Part shown: in pieces, positions 33,750 to 46,134 of the stretch
Numbering within the stretch: the stretch's first letter is position 1
Layout: every line of letters begins with the position of its first letter
Origin: Chlorocebus sabaeus
Lineage: Eukaryota; Chordata; Mammalia; Primates; Cercopithecidae
Direction: 5' to 3'
Length of the DNA: 64,000 nt
Assembly (NCBI RefSeq): GCF_047675955.1
Contig: NC_132928.1
Span: 44,014,889 to 44,078,888 of the forward strand
Notes under the pieces: model-generated
Databases searched by the model: none
Seen by the model: the letters and a program-made list of their open reading frames with translations, nothing else
Told to the model about the DNA's origin: nothing
Translations under genes and position numbers: made by a program

Positions 33750-34345
33750 TGCTGAGTCCATAAGGATATAAGTTGAGTAAATAAATAAAGAAATATAGAC
33801 AAATCTCCCAAGCAGAAGAATTCAAAATAGTATATATCATATTCCCACTTCAATGAGATGGAGGATGTGTGGGCTGCACATGATGTCTTGCTCCCAAAGA
33901 ATACAGTAAAGAAAGGTAGAAAATAACTTTACAGAGGAGAAACCTGTCAAACACTACCTCCACCAGATGATCAAGTTTAATAACAGGGATAAGTCATGTC
34001 AATAGCATGTACTCTTGATATCATGTGATGAGAATAGCATCTGTGGCCTTCCTTTCAGGAATCCCCCCAAGATTTCCTATCATAATCTAGAGAAGCCTAA
34101 TGTGTAATGTTTCCTGGATAGAATATTGGAACAGAAAAGGTATAGCTGAGGAAACATGAATAAAGTATGGAGTTTAGTTGATGATAATGTTTAATACTGG
34201 TTCATTAGTTATAACAAATGTACCACACCAATATAAGATGTTAGCCATACTGAAAACTGGGTGTAGCACATATGGTAGCTCTCTGTTCTATCTTCATAAC
34301 TTTTTTATAAACTTGAAACTATTGTAAAGTTCAAGTTTATATACA
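33750..34345 (+). mobile_element. Old LINE (probably L1M/L1ME) 3' untranslated end
   Basis: 'aatctcccaagcagaagaattc', 'agagaaacctgtcaaacactacctccaccagatgatcaag', 'gatatcatgtgatgagaatagca' and 'taagatgttagcc' match a common old LINE 3' end that I place in L1ME. The family assignment is from memory and could be wrong. Confidence 0.55.
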
Positions 34346-35522
34346 ATTAAATAAATAAGTTGTAAAAAGTAGCCACCAAATCATTTTTAAAGAGGCATGA
34401 ATATGATCATATCAAGAAATACAAATTATTTTTATTAGTCATTTGTCATCTACACAATGAAGTGAATTAAATAATCCATCAAAATTTATGTCAACTTAAA
34501 TAACAGACAGAAAGAGACTCTCTAAAAGAAAATAATATTTTTTCAAGAATAGGGCACTGCAATGGGAATAGGCATGTCATAATAAATATGTGTGTATTCA
34601 GGGAGGTAAAGGAAGACAAAAATTTTTAAAGGAAAAATGAAGAGAATTACATAATTTTTGGGGTAATTATTCTTGCTGCAAAGATCAATAAATAACTAGG
34701 GTATCACCAGTTCAAGACTGGACAGGCAGTTAATGGGCAGATGTCCTCAAGGAAGAATTTTTTTTGTGTGTAAAGCTATTATGGCCTTTTGCAACGTTGA
34801 ACTTTTTGCAGTCTTTTGTGGTAGTGTTTTTTAATCTGGCATTTGTGCATGAGAACCCTCCCTTCATAAGCTTCCCTGGCTCTATTTGTCAGGGCTTTTG
34901 AAAACACAAGTGACTCCATTTTGATTCTGACAACTTTCACATTCATAAGTGTATTTTACCCTTGGAATAAAGTCTTACACTTAGAAGACAAAACATCTAA
35001 AAGAAATTCTGTCAGTCCTATGGGAAATCAAACTAAAGGCACTACATAGCATAAATAAACATTGGAAATGTGCCCTAAAACAATAATGCTGTTGTTGCTT
35101 ATGGCCATACGGCAAATTATTGCCACTAAGTCAAGGCTTCAAAAGTATAGCATTAAATTACTGAAACACTGGGCGTAGAAGAGATTCATACTTTTTTCAA
35201 AAAATTTGTCTATTAACATAATAAATTGCAACTGCTTTAATCAGAAGAGTGTGCTAACGAGGCTAAAGTCATTAAAATGTGGATCACTTCGTTTGATTAC
35301 ATTTGATGACAAACTCCAGCTCAATACTAGCTTGTTGCCTTGCAGCTGTTAGTCAATGCGGAACAGGAGTGTGTCTACATCAGCATAAACCCAAACATTC
35401 CCACCCAAAATTACCTAAACAGAATGGGTTACTGATGGTAGCTCAGGTTGTTATTTTCTTATGGAACTTGACCTTATTAACCCAGGCAAAGAATCTTGAG
35501 CAGAGCAAAGAAAGTGCTACTC
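34346..35522. other. Unassigned upstream sequence
   Basis: No recognised element in about 1.2 kb. A plus-strand frame from 35303 runs into the downstream Alu and is not credible as a gene. Confidence 0.35.
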
Positions 35523-35534
35523 TAAATGACTCTG

Positions 35535-35855
35535 GGCCGGGCGCGGTGGCTCAAGCCGTAATCCCAGCACTTTGGGAGGCCGAGACGGGCGGATCACGAG
35601 GTCAGGAGATCGAGACCATCCTGGCTAACACGGTGAAACCCCGTCTCTACTAAAAATACAAAAAACTAGCCGGGCGAGGTGGCGGGCGCCTGTAGTCCCA
35701 GCTACTCCGGAGGCTGAGGCAGGACAATGGCGTAAACCCGGGAGGCGGAGCTTGCAGTGAGCTGAGATCCGGCCACTGCAGTCCAGCCCGGGCTACAGAG
35801 CAAGACTCCGTCTCAAAAATATATATATATAAAATAAATAAATAAATAAATAAAT
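35535..35855 (+). mobile_element. Young AluY, Old World monkey type, 12-bp target-site duplication
   Basis: It matches the AluY at 16998 with only two differences by eye in about 280 bp (one T missing in CAAGCCGTAATC and GACAATGG for GAGAATGG). The tail has become (AAAT)n after a short TA run. TAAATGACTCTG is repeated at 35523-35534 and 35855-35866. Confidence 0.95.
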
Positions 35856-35866
35856 AAATGACTCTG

Positions 35867-37553
35867 ATGGGAAAACTGTGCCGAGATTGATGGGCAAATT
35901 TCAGAAAAATCCTTCCACTCACACTGCAGCTAATCTCACATCTTCCAGTAGAGGATTTGCAGTACTATGTTTAAGGCATCTCTGCAAATTTCTTTTACTG
36001 CGACTTTTAGTCTGGCCAAAAACCTAAACATCAAGAGTACACAGAAGAAGGTTTCTTCCCACTAGACCTGTAGTTTTTGCCTTAAGGTGGAGTTTCTAAA
36101 AACAAATGTATAATGAATTATTGGAAACATAAGACTCATTCAGTCATCCCCAAAGTCCATTCCCTCATGTTAAATATTTATCTATATGGTGAAACAGAGT
36201 ATAGATTTAGAAATGCATTTAACAGATGTTGAAACAAAAATCTGGCATAATGCCAACTAATTCAAACTGCCAACATAGTTGCTAACATCCTCTGTAGGTG
36301 AAATAATAATAACTGCATACCAAAATTGAGAAAATAAGATATATAGATACTGAGCAGACACATATTGACTCACTCACAATTTATATTGTATCTCTCCTTT
36401 TAATTCAGCCTAAAAATATCAATTTGAGTCTTTCTGACTTTAGTTCTGTCAAGTGGCTTGTTTAATTCAATCAGCACTTGATAAATAATATTTTAATTTT
36501 CATAATCTTACTTTTCATAAACCAGTCTAGCCAAATATCCTTACCAATATTAAGTAAGCCTTGGAACTCTCCTATGGAAAGTTCAGCAATAGCTTTCATC
36601 TTTTACTAATCTAAGCTATGGTGATTAAATTCATTGATTTAAGGTTACTCTAAAATTGCTGGAAAGACCAAAAATCACTTTCCAAAGTGCTATCTGAAAC
36701 ATTCAAAGAAGGCATGCACAGAAATGATTGCATTCTAAATGAGAGGGGAGTGCAAGAAGTTTTCATCCTACCCTTGGCCTCCACCCAACCCCATACACAC
36801 ATATCTATTGGATCAGTATTTATTTACTTATAAGTTATTCAATGAATAGTCACTGAAAACTTTCTGTGTGCTGGAGAATAGGGAAATACCATAAAGAGAT
36901 GGTAACCCTCCAGCTGAATTATAATCAGCAAATGTCTAGAGTTTTCATAGCAATGAAAATAAATAAGCTTAATATTTATCAGAGATGTTGGAATTCTAAT
37001 ACTCAACACCATGTTTTATCTTCGCTTCTACTATGTTCCTGCTCGTATCTGCCAGAAACAAAAATACTTTATAGCCTAAGATTTCTACCAAATAGTTATT
37101 TTATACTTAACGGTTTAAAATCAGTAGAGGTATTAGGAGTGTGAAAACTAATATTGCCCTCTGCTGGCAGATTCCTCAAGTAGAAAGCATTGTGTTTTGC
37201 TATTTGTAGCTTATTCCTCATTCTTTTGTGGTACATTTTAACATTAAGAGATTAGAGTTTGCTTCTTGTAAGTAACATTTGGAATTTCTTCTGAAACAAA
37301 GTCCAAAATGTCTGGGAAAGGGAGATAAATATCTCATTAGCACCAACCAAAATAAATACTTTAAAAAATATAGCTCTACCCACGTGATGTAAAGGCATTG
37401 TCTCACAGCACAGCAGTTTAAAATTCAGGGATATCTTAATATCATTTAATTGAATCTGAATCTAATTCTCCAAGACTCTCCAGGCTTCTACAAACTAGAT
37501 AGCTCTGAAATTTTTAAGTAGTCCTTATCAGAGCATATAGTAGACAATAATGC

Positions 37554-37558
<5 letters not shown>
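35867..37558. other. Repeat-poor upstream stretch
   Basis: About 1.7 kb without a confident element. A faint reversed L2 end ('agttattcaatgaatagtcactgaaaactttctgtgtgc') lies near 36830. Confidence 0.4.

Positions 37559-37594
<36 letters not shown>
37559..37594. repeat. Uninterrupted T homopolymer (36 bp)
   Basis: Pure T between TGCTTCTC and AACCATTGTG. No Alu or L1 is attached and no target-site duplication is seen. Confidence 0.95.
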
Positions 37595-37599
<5 letters not shown>

Positions 37600-37814
37600 T
37601 TGTGGTATATGAATTTACTCCAGTTAAAGTCTCAGATGTGGCATGAAATTTGGGGACATGACTATCCCAGGATATTTAATAAACTCTCAGTTTGAGAGGC
37701 TTTATGAATAAAGCTCCTTGCTAATTAAAAAGATTTGAATCATGGTTGGGAGTTGCTTCTATCATTATGTAATGAGTTTCTCTCTGCTGGTAAATATAGA
37801 TGGATAGAAGAAGC

Positions 37815-37930
37815 TTTGATCTTAAGCTCCTTGAGAGTGAGTGCTCTCTTATTCTTTGTACACCTAATACTTAGCAGTGCCCTGTATATAATACATATTT
37901 AAGGAAAGCTTATTGAGTGGATAAATGAAG
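37815..37930 (+). mobile_element. L2 3'-end fragment
   Basis: 'cttaagctccttgagagtgagtgc' through 'cttagcagtgccctgtatataatacatatttaaggaaagcttattgagtgg' is the L2 terminus. Confidence 0.7.
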
Positions 37931-37994
37931 TGGTCTATTCCATTCACCATTCTTAATTAGATTAAGCCTATTTCCCAATAAAATGCTTAGGTAG

Positions 37995-38215
37995 AATGCA
38001 GTATGGTATGGTAGGAAGAGCAGATGCTTTTGAGTGGGACAGATAGATTTAAATCCTAGCTTTGATACCCAGCTGTGTGAAAGGAAAGCCACCTAATCTC
38101 TCTGAACTGCAGCTTTCTTCTTGTGTTGTTGTACAAATTATATAAGATAAAATATGTAAAGTATTTGAGAATGTCCCTGGCACATAATGAGTATTGAAAC
38201 ATTTAATTATCTTCC
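37995..38215 (+). mobile_element. MIR SINE
   Basis: 'gtatggtaggaagagcagatgc', 'ttaaatcctagctttgatacccagctgtgtg', 'acctaatctctctgaactgcagctttcttc' and 'tggcacataatgagtattg' give MIR in forward order. Confidence 0.85.
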
Positions 38216-40560
38216 CTTTCCTTTCAGGTACATTGCTAATTTCTTTCTTTTCAATCAGTACTACAGAACAAAATTGGCTCAGATCTATTTTGAGAAGAAA
38301 GAATTTGTGGTAGTTACACTATTTGTTCAAATTTTCAAACCTGTTTTTCCCCCACCAGAATATGTACGTCCAAGCTCCCATATTTTGCCTGCTTTAAAAG
38401 AGCTTCTATTGACTTCAGAAAAGGTTACCAACACTAGGAAAAGAAGTAGGGGAATTTACTTTATTTACCATCATTTTCCAATTAAGTAAAAGTGGAAAAT
38501 TACAACACTTTCCATTAGATTAACGATTCACAGACTTCAAAACACTGATCTATATTCTCTCACTGCCAGCTCACATTAGCCCCCACTTTCCTTAAAGCTA
38601 AGGAAACTGAGGGAGGAAAAAAGGGGAGCTGCCAAATGTACAGAATAAAACCAGACACCGTGAGTTCTGACTTGTCCAGGGATCTTTCCCAACCCCACCC
38701 TAGGATGCACTGCATCCCGTGTTCTCCTTGGGAACTGTCATTACATGCTCACTAGTGCTCCCTGCCCTCAACTTTGGACGTTGCATCTTGGAAGCAAGCC
38801 CTCTCCTGTTGCCAACGGGATTGTGGTCTACCAGTTAAAGGAGACAACCAAGTCATGAGTAGTGTTCATTTTTTTGCTTTCTCAGTGACTCACAATAAGA
38901 CATGTGGTGAGTTGTTCAGAATTAACTACTTTTCCAAGGTTTTACAAAGACTAAATGCCCATGGTGGTATTTTTAACAATTCTGGCGAAGTTCTCAGTTT
39001 ATTTTCAACATTAAGGATGCCACAGCAAGTGTTATTGGAATGGAAAAATTGAAGCTCTCATCTATAGGGGTACAGACTCACAGTCTCCATTAGAAACAGC
39101 TGTGCCCATAAGTTTTTTCTGTGATGCATTTATTGACATTCTTGTTGCGTTGCCAGTGCTAGCTGGTGGCCAGCTGTTCCTACCATATTTTAATTAAAGA
39201 AGCTCCCACACCATCAAGAAATGATCTGTGAAAATATGTGTAATACCTATCTGCTGTTTTTCCTGTCTAGACCTTAAACACATGTGTAGACATTAACAAT
39301 ATAATTCATTCTTACCCTTGCCATCCCACATCCCCCACAAAAGTGTTATTAATTTGGGATCCCTGTACCTTTAAGGGAAATTTATCCCGCTGAAACTTAT
39401 GTAAAATTACAGAGGTATATTCTTATGAAGGGAAGGTTCACACTTTCAACAGATTCTCACATGAATTCACTCAGAGAGGGGGTAAAGAAAATTGACTGTA
39501 GACAGGTACCCATTTAGATCAATTTTCAGTGGAAACAAATGAATAATTGTTTCTTATCTTAAAAATCTCAACAATGGAAGACTTCTAGAGGTAAGCTAAA
39601 GACTAAATAAAGTAGAAATAAAACATGAGGAAGAGAAGTACAAATAGTAGCAGGCAAGAGATGACAAATTGCTTGAAAAAGAAGGTTATAAAACAAAATA
39701 TACTAGTATCATATTAGTGAACATTTCACATACTAACAATAAGTATATAGATGGACTCCTAGAAGAGGTTTTTAGGGAAGCAATGGTCGGGAAGCAATGG
39801 TCATCTTTAAGTTTATAAGCTCATGCTGTGTCCAAAAAGAAAGTACAGTAGTGATTTAATTTTAATAAATAATAATTTATAAATTGAACTGATTATAATT
39901 TGCCTTCTCTACTACTTTTCTTACTTCACCTTCCCATTAGCCAATTAAAGCAGCCAGCTGAGAGCCATTGTCCATCTCCCTTCTCCAGCATAGCACAGAT
40001 AGAGAGAAATAGCGTCACAGAAAGTCTGAATTTGCTTTATCATGCCCAACACCAAAATAGCACATTGTATTGACCAAAATCACTAATGCTGTTCCCCAAA
40101 ATTGTCTTCAATCACAGAATTTAATAAGAAATCTCATTTAAGCTCCTACCCAAGCCTCCCTCTAATTATACAAGGCATCCTACCGCCACCTTTATCCTTT
40201 CCCGTTCTTCAGTGCTTCTCCCTCTGTTCCTTGCACTTGCCCAAGCTCTTCTCCCACAAAAACAGAGAAAAATAATAATATTAAGAGTGTACCTTTTCTG
40301 GGGGTAAAGAAGTCAGTCCAGGGCTAACTTACATAGTAACTGAAGAAATATTCTTGAATGTGTGGAAATATTCTTGAATAATGTTTACAACCTCATCATT
40401 TCTACCTTCTTTATATGACTTCTGTTTCTTTTTTCTTAAGAATCTCTCTAAGAATTCTCTTCTAAGAAGCCCTAAGGAAAACAACCCTGTCACTCAAGCC
40501 ATCCCAAATCTAATGCATCTTACCACCTTCAATTTGGCTAATAATAAATTATCTGAGAAG
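38216..40560. other. Long repeat-poor upstream stretch
   Basis: About 2.3 kb with no confident transposable element and no frame with a recognisable domain. The longest frames (38187-38489 and 38774-39052, plus strand) match nothing I know. Confidence 0.4.
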
Positions 40561-40571
40561 AGAAACAATAG

Positions 40572-40865
40572 GGCCCGGCATGGTGGCTCACACCTGTAAT
40601 CCCAGCATTTTGGGATGCCAATGAGGACAGATCGCTTGAGCCCAGGAGTTTGAGACCAGCCTGGACAACATGGTGAAATCCCATCTTAAAAAGTGCAAAA
40701 ATTAGCTGGGTGTGGTGGTGCACGCCTGTGGTCCCAGCTACTCCAGTGACTGAGGTGGGAGGATTGCTTGAGTCTGGGAGGCAGAGGCTACCGTGAGGCG
40801 AGATTGTGCCACTGCACTCCAGCCTGGGTGACAGAGCAAGACCCTGTCTCAAAAGAAAAGAAAAA
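40572..40865 (+). mobile_element. Alu (AluJ-like) with short target-site duplication
   Basis: From GGCCCGGCATGGTGGCTCACA to an AAAAG-rich tail. AGAAACAAT is repeated at 40561-40569 and 40866-40874. Confidence 0.88.
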
Positions 40866-40874
40866 AGAAACAAT

Positions 40875-40981
40875 GGAAAACTGAAAAATGTATATTTTTC
40901 CCCTTTTCCACCCTGAAAGAAGACAGAAACTGTTAGCAAGGGGTAAGCGGTTGACAAGTAAAGCAGTGGCAGTAAAATGTG

Positions 40982-41012
<31 letters not shown>

Positions 41013-41870
41013 AGCATTATGGGCAACATTTTGCTTGAAAAGACTAACAATGGTAAAATGAGGTCCCTCTTAATCATCAAATTTAGTAACCTAGTTTTGG
41101 AAAATTTTAGCAACCTAGTTTTGGGAAAAAGTTACACTTCGCTTACTTCTAGTAACATCCCAATTTCTTATGCCTATAGATTTATTAGCACAATAATGGA
41201 ACACAACTAGGCTTTAAAAAGTTACTGCTTTGAAAAAAAAAAAAAAAAAAGGTGAGTTCTACAATAAAATTTGTATACTTGTCTTTTCAATACCTGAGGC
41301 ACTGTTTCCAGCTTTTTTACCCTAGTATTGTGTGCACATACAGAATATCAAAATAAAACTTCAAGTGAAAATTTTAGTAAGGTTATTTTTTAAAAAAGAA
41401 AACTAGTTTTAGTGTTTGTTGCATGCTAATAGTCCTCTCATGCTAAGATTTACTCTAGCAGCAGTAAAAAATGTTCACATTTACTATACAGTTTGGGACA
41501 AGTTAATAATTTGTTCTGAATTCTACTACTGTATATGTCAAATCTAACAAACTTCAGTCAAGATTTAAACAAAATTCATCAAGTGTTTTAAGACATCCTG
41601 AAATTCTATGTCCTTCACAAAGACTTTTCTGTGTAAGGTGGTAATTTCCTGCCCTCTCACCCTGTCCTCATTTTTTCAATATGACATTCATAAATCTGAC
41701 TCTTCTGTCAGCACTTTTATGGAAATAATGGAGCTGTGCCAGAAGGCCAAAGATAGGCAAAGCCCTGATTTTCAAAGGGGTGGAAAACAGCAGAAACACA
41801 AGTAGATCTTTCAAGTTAAAGACTACATTTTATTCACTTTATGACTGGCAGCACCTAGTATAGGTTCTGT
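40875..41870. other. Unassigned sequence with simple repeats
   Basis: It contains a CA repeat (40981-41008), a 24-bp partial duplication around 'cctagttttgg' (41090-41123) and an A run (41235-41251). Nothing else was recognised. Confidence 0.4.
40981..41008. repeat. (CA)n microsatellite
   Basis: About 14 CA dinucleotides, ending CATACACAG. Confidence 0.95.
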
Positions 41871-41874
41871 AACA

Positions 41875-41995
41875 TGAAGGAGGGAAGAAGGGAAGGAGGG
41901 AAGGAGGGAAGGAGTGAAGGAGCGAAGGAAGGAAGGAAGGAAGGAAGGAAGGAAGGAAGGAAGGAAGGAAGGAAGGAAGGAAGGAAGGAAGGAAA
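41875..41995. repeat. (GGAA)n microsatellite
   Basis: The left third mixes GGGA and GGAA units. From 41934 onward about fifteen uninterrupted GAAG/GGAA tetramers follow. GGAA is the ETS core motif. Confidence 0.95.
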
Positions 41996-42059
41996 TCAAT
42001 TTAAATAGGTTCTTAAAGCCCTGGCAAATATAGCATCTACATTCCATCGAAAAGAGAAA

Positions 42060-42765
42060 TAAGTTGATAAATTTTGGTCTCTTTAAAAGAGAGCCTGGAT
42101 TCACTAAAAACAAATCATGTCAGGTTAACCTCACCAGGATTCTGTTCTTTGCCCTGTCCTGTCCTGATCAACTTAGATCAAAACATAATCAGCATGCTAA
42201 TGAAATTTGTGAATATTACAAGAGTGGTAAGGACAGTCAATATACTAGATAATAAAATAGAGATTCTAATTTTTGTCAAAGGTCAGAAAAATGAACTGAA
42301 AATAATCAATTTGAAGTTTTACAAGGATAAATGTAAATGACTATATTGAGACTCATGAAAACAATCTGAAAACTTAAGATGAGAAAATCTGGACTCAATG
42401 GTATAAAAACTATAGTATGATATGGCTTGAAAAATAATGCAGGAGTGTTCAACTGACCATAACTCAGTACAAGCCATGATATGAGTACTAAAAAGTGAGT
42501 ATAAATTTTAATATTAAAAGCCATATTATATACAGATTATAAAAGCAAAAAGTCCACTGATAGAATGGACATAATCCATCTTTGCCCTCTGGTGTGATTC
42601 TTTAAGAGAAATGTTGACTAACTGGAGAACTTTGAGAGGAGCCTGACCAAGATGATGAGAGGGTCTAAAGGCCCATCGTATGAAGAACATTTAAGAAAGC
42701 TGGGGCACCCAAAGTAAAGGAGATGAATATTAACCTTCAGGTTTCTATTGGACTTCAAGGACACC
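42060..42765 (+). mobile_element. Ancient CR1/L3 LINE relic
   Basis: Order of CR1/L3-like tracts: 'gagcctggattcactaaaaacaaatcatgtcaggttaacctc', 'aagttttacaaggataaatgtaa', then 'gagaggagcctgaccaagatgatgagagggtctaaaggcc' and 'atgaagaacatttaagaaagctgggg'. It is highly diverged. No frame survives. Confidence 0.65.
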
Positions 42766-42829
42766 AAAATATAATAATCATAATAGTTCATTTAAGACAC
42801 ATTATCATCACTGATCCATGAGTGTTTTA

Positions 42830-43945
42830 ACTTATTTTTATATGATTGTTTTATGTCTATTTTCTATAATGCAGTAAGATCCCATGAACCCACCACCCAA
42901 CAAAAAACCAAAACTTTGACAATAACTTACTTCCACTTCTGGCAGAGACCACAGAGATGACTCCCATCCCACATGCCCTTCTTACAATGTGACAATGACC
43001 CCTACCCACTGAATAATGGGGCTTATGTACCCTCCTCTTGAAACTGAAAGGACCATTGTAACTGCCTTGACCAACAGAGTTTGCAAAAGGAACACTATGC
43101 AGCTAGGTAGATCATAAAGATGCCATGCCCTTCTGCCTTTCTCTCCAGGGATACTCACTCTTAAAATCTAGCCATCATTCTGTGAGGAAGCTCAAACTAG
43201 CCCACCCTGAAAATCTATGTGGAGAGGCCACATATAGGCATTCCAGCCATCAGTCAGCATCAATGCTAGACATCTCCAGATGGTTCTAGTCAGTCTCATG
43301 CTTCAAGTCCTCCCCGCTGAGGCAGTGACATCATGGAGCAAACACAAGTTATCCCCATAGTTCCTTGTCTAAATCCCTGACTCAGTGAATCTGTGAAAAT
43401 AATTAAATGGTTATTTCATGGCACTAAGTTCTGGCTGGTTTCTTGTACAGCAATAATACCTGAAGACCAATACGCAGTCAGCACCACTGCATTTTCCTGT
43501 CTCACTCAACCTAAAGTAACCACCATCTTGAATCCTATGATTATCTATCCCTTCCTTTCATTGTATATAGTTTGATCTCATCTCCATATAAGCTTAAAAG
43601 TATATTTTTCATTTTAATTTTTTCTGGCTTTATTTTAAAAGTATCATATTTAATGTATTCTTTTGGAACTTATGTTTAACTTAATATTATATTTGTAATG
43701 TCTATCCTTGTTTTTTAATTGTTTTGACTGCTAAATACTATTTCATTGAATCAATATACAATAGGTGATCATCTACTCTCCTGTTAATGGGCTATTAGGC
43801 TGTCATAGGTTTTTGCTAATGTGAATAGAGCTACTGTGAGCATTCAAACATAGGTCTCCTGGAGTATTTGCATGAATTTATCTTGGGCGTGTCTGTGAGA
43901 ATGGGACTACTAGAAGGTAGGCTATATAAGTGCTTGGTCAAATAT
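42830..43945 (-). mobile_element. Old L1 3' end, split by a MaLR LTR
   Basis: The left piece (42830-42919: 'agatcccatgaacccaccaccca') and the right piece (43466-43945: 'aatcaatatacaataggtgatc', 'tctcctgttaatgggctattaggctg', 'gaatgggactactagaaggtagg') read as one L1M 3' region on the minus strand. The LTR lies between. Confidence 0.6.
42920..43465 (+). mobile_element. MaLR-type (MLT1-like) LTR
   Basis: The typical MLT1 ending is seen: 'aaataattaaatggttatttcatggcactaagttctggctggtttcttgtacagcaataatacc'. The upstream part is diverged. Confidence 0.65.
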
Positions 43946-44543
43946 TTAGAAGAGTGTGGCAAGGAAGAGAACTACAATGCAGGTACAATGTAAAAACCTA
44001 GCCCTGGAGTCAGATGACTTTAAAAGGAATTCAAGTTTCATAGCTCAAAGATTGTAAGATCACAGACAATTTATTGCATGTTAATTTACAAGAAATTTTT
44101 GTTGAGATTTAATCAAATAATGTGAAATCTCTTCGCAAACTGAAGTGCAACAAAAATATGACATTATTATTAAGAATAGATGTGTTGTTTTTGTGTTACT
44201 ACAAGGGGAAAAAAAAATAATTCAGACCAAAGAGTGGAAAGTACTGTGACTCAGATTTTGACCAAAGACAAAAGCAAACTGTAAACAATTTAACCTATCC
44301 AACAATGGAACAAGCGTCCTAGAATGGCCAAGTCAAGGTGGGTCTGGATTATGGCTGATCTGTGAGGGTCTGAGATCTTCCTACAAAACCAGGTCGGGCA
44401 GATAAAAGTCACAAAGAGAGAATGATGGGTTGGGCTTCAAGCCTGAGAAGATACGGAAGATTCTTAGCCAAAAAGCCAAAAATAGGAGCATAAGTAATCA
44501 AATATATTCAGGCAAATCACTTAGCCCTTCTGGTTATACTGAG
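43946..44543. other. Unassigned upstream sequence
   Basis: Nothing recognised in about 600 bp. Confidence 0.35.
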
Positions 44544-44991
44544 TGTTATGGATTGAATTGTGACCTCCAAAAGCATACGTTGCAGCCCTAACCTGTGGTT
44601 CCTGTAACGTGACCTTATTTGGAAATGAAGTCTTTGCAGATGTAAACAAATTAACAGGAGGTCATTAGGGTGGGCCCTTAATTCAATATGACAGATGGTC
44701 TTACAAGAAGAAAAGATGACCACATGAAGAGATAGACACTCAGGAAGAATGCTCTGTTGAGAGGGAGGCAGAGATTGGAGCTATGCTACCATAAACTAGG
44801 GAAAACTTGGGGCTATCAGAAGTTTGAAGAAGCAAGGAAAGATCCTCCCCTACAGGTGTTCATGGTAACATGACCCTACCAACACCTTGATTTCAAACTT
44901 CTAGCCTCCAGAACTGTGAGATAATAAATTTCTGTTGTTCTAAGTCACCCAGTTTGTGGGAATTTGTTATGGCAGCTCCAGGAAACAAATA
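44544..44991 (+). mobile_element. MaLR-type (MLT1-like) LTR, near complete
   Basis: It begins TGTTATGGATTGAATTGTG, continues 'gtgaccttatttggaaatgaagtctttgcagatg' and 'aggtcattagggtgggccc', and ends 'ctccagaactgtgagataataaatttctgttg...gttatggcagctccagg', with AATAAA near the end. Confidence 0.85.
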
Positions 44992-45924
44992 TACTGTAAG
45001 TCATAAAGAGCCCAAGAAGGGATAGCTAGTTCCCTATGACTGAATGGACAACTGTACATCAGCAATGTTGTGAAACAAATATCTTCTTCAAAAGAGCATT
45101 TGGATGTGATGATCTCTAAAGATCTCTCCTGACTCTAAGATTCTCCAAATTCCCATACAGTAAAGTTTCCACACCAGTAGACACATAAGATAGATATGTA
45201 GTTTATAGTTAGTGGACTAGAAAGGCTAGACAACATATCTAATACATGCATGCATTTAAACCTCACATGCCTTATATCAGACGTGCTCAGCTTCCCAGAA
45301 CACCATAGATGTCTACATATCTTAATCCATTAATTCCAGCCTTCCCTCGGAAAAAATATAGGAAGGAGATGGTGATAGAGTAACTCTATAATAGTCATTT
45401 GGAGATTATCCACTACAGTAAAAATATAAAATAAAATATGAATATTATAACAAATTTGTGGTCTTGCATCTTACCAAAATATCTCCTGACTAGAGGTTTT
45501 TTAAAAAAATAAAAAACATTGGGGTATATAACTCCACTTTCTGAATTTAGGGCCGGGAGTTATAGAGTCCAAATTATTCAACTATTCGCTACACCATTAT
45601 AATAAAGCAAGCTCATGATTTCCCAAAAGATAGAAGGTACCATTGATAATTTTTTTTCTATGAAACATTCACAATCTTTTAGGAAAACTTTTAACGGTAC
45701 ATGATTTACATCTCTGTTTAATCTATGTTTCTGTTTCATATTTACATAGTTTTATATATGTCAATATGTTCTCACATTTACATAGTCTCTCTCGAATTGT
45801 AAACTATGAGAGAGAAGGAGACTCTCTTTTATAGATACAACATGACATAAGATACTTGGAGAATTTTTAAATATCGTAAATAGTGCTTTAGTTAAATGTC
45901 ATTGTGTTTTGTCATAACCTGCAA
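44992..45924. other. Unassigned upstream sequence
   Basis: No recognised element in about 930 bp. Confidence 0.35.
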
Positions 45925-46045
45925 CTAATAGTGCTTTTCGATCCCCCTCATGGGGTTGTTGGGATGATTAAATATGATAGCTAGGGCAAGGCACTAGCAT
46001 GGTGTCTAGCAATCAGCAAATCTCCATTAAATATCAGCTCCAGGT
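45925..46045 (+). mobile_element. MIR SINE 3' part
   Basis: 'ggggttgttgggatgattaaatatgatagc', 'aaggcactagcatggtgtctagc' and 'ccattaaatatcagctc' are the MIR 3' half. Confidence 0.75.
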
Positions 46046-46134
46046 TTGATACTGAAACAAGTATTAAGGGTCAATATTTATGCTTAAAATTAAATATGCA
46101 AATTTGTAAGATTCTTACCCCTGAAGTGATATGG

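Noticed and set aside
35303..35653. 116-codon plus-strand frame
   Set aside because: Its second half is translated AluY and the first half has no known similarity.
38187..38489. 100-codon plus-strand frame in repeat-poor DNA
   Set aside because: No family, no splice sites or conserved motif that I can see. Length is compatible with chance in about 2 kb.
40538..41113. 191-codon minus-strand open frame
   Set aside because: It runs through an AluJ in antisense and a CA repeat; the protein is translated Alu and poly(Val/Cys).
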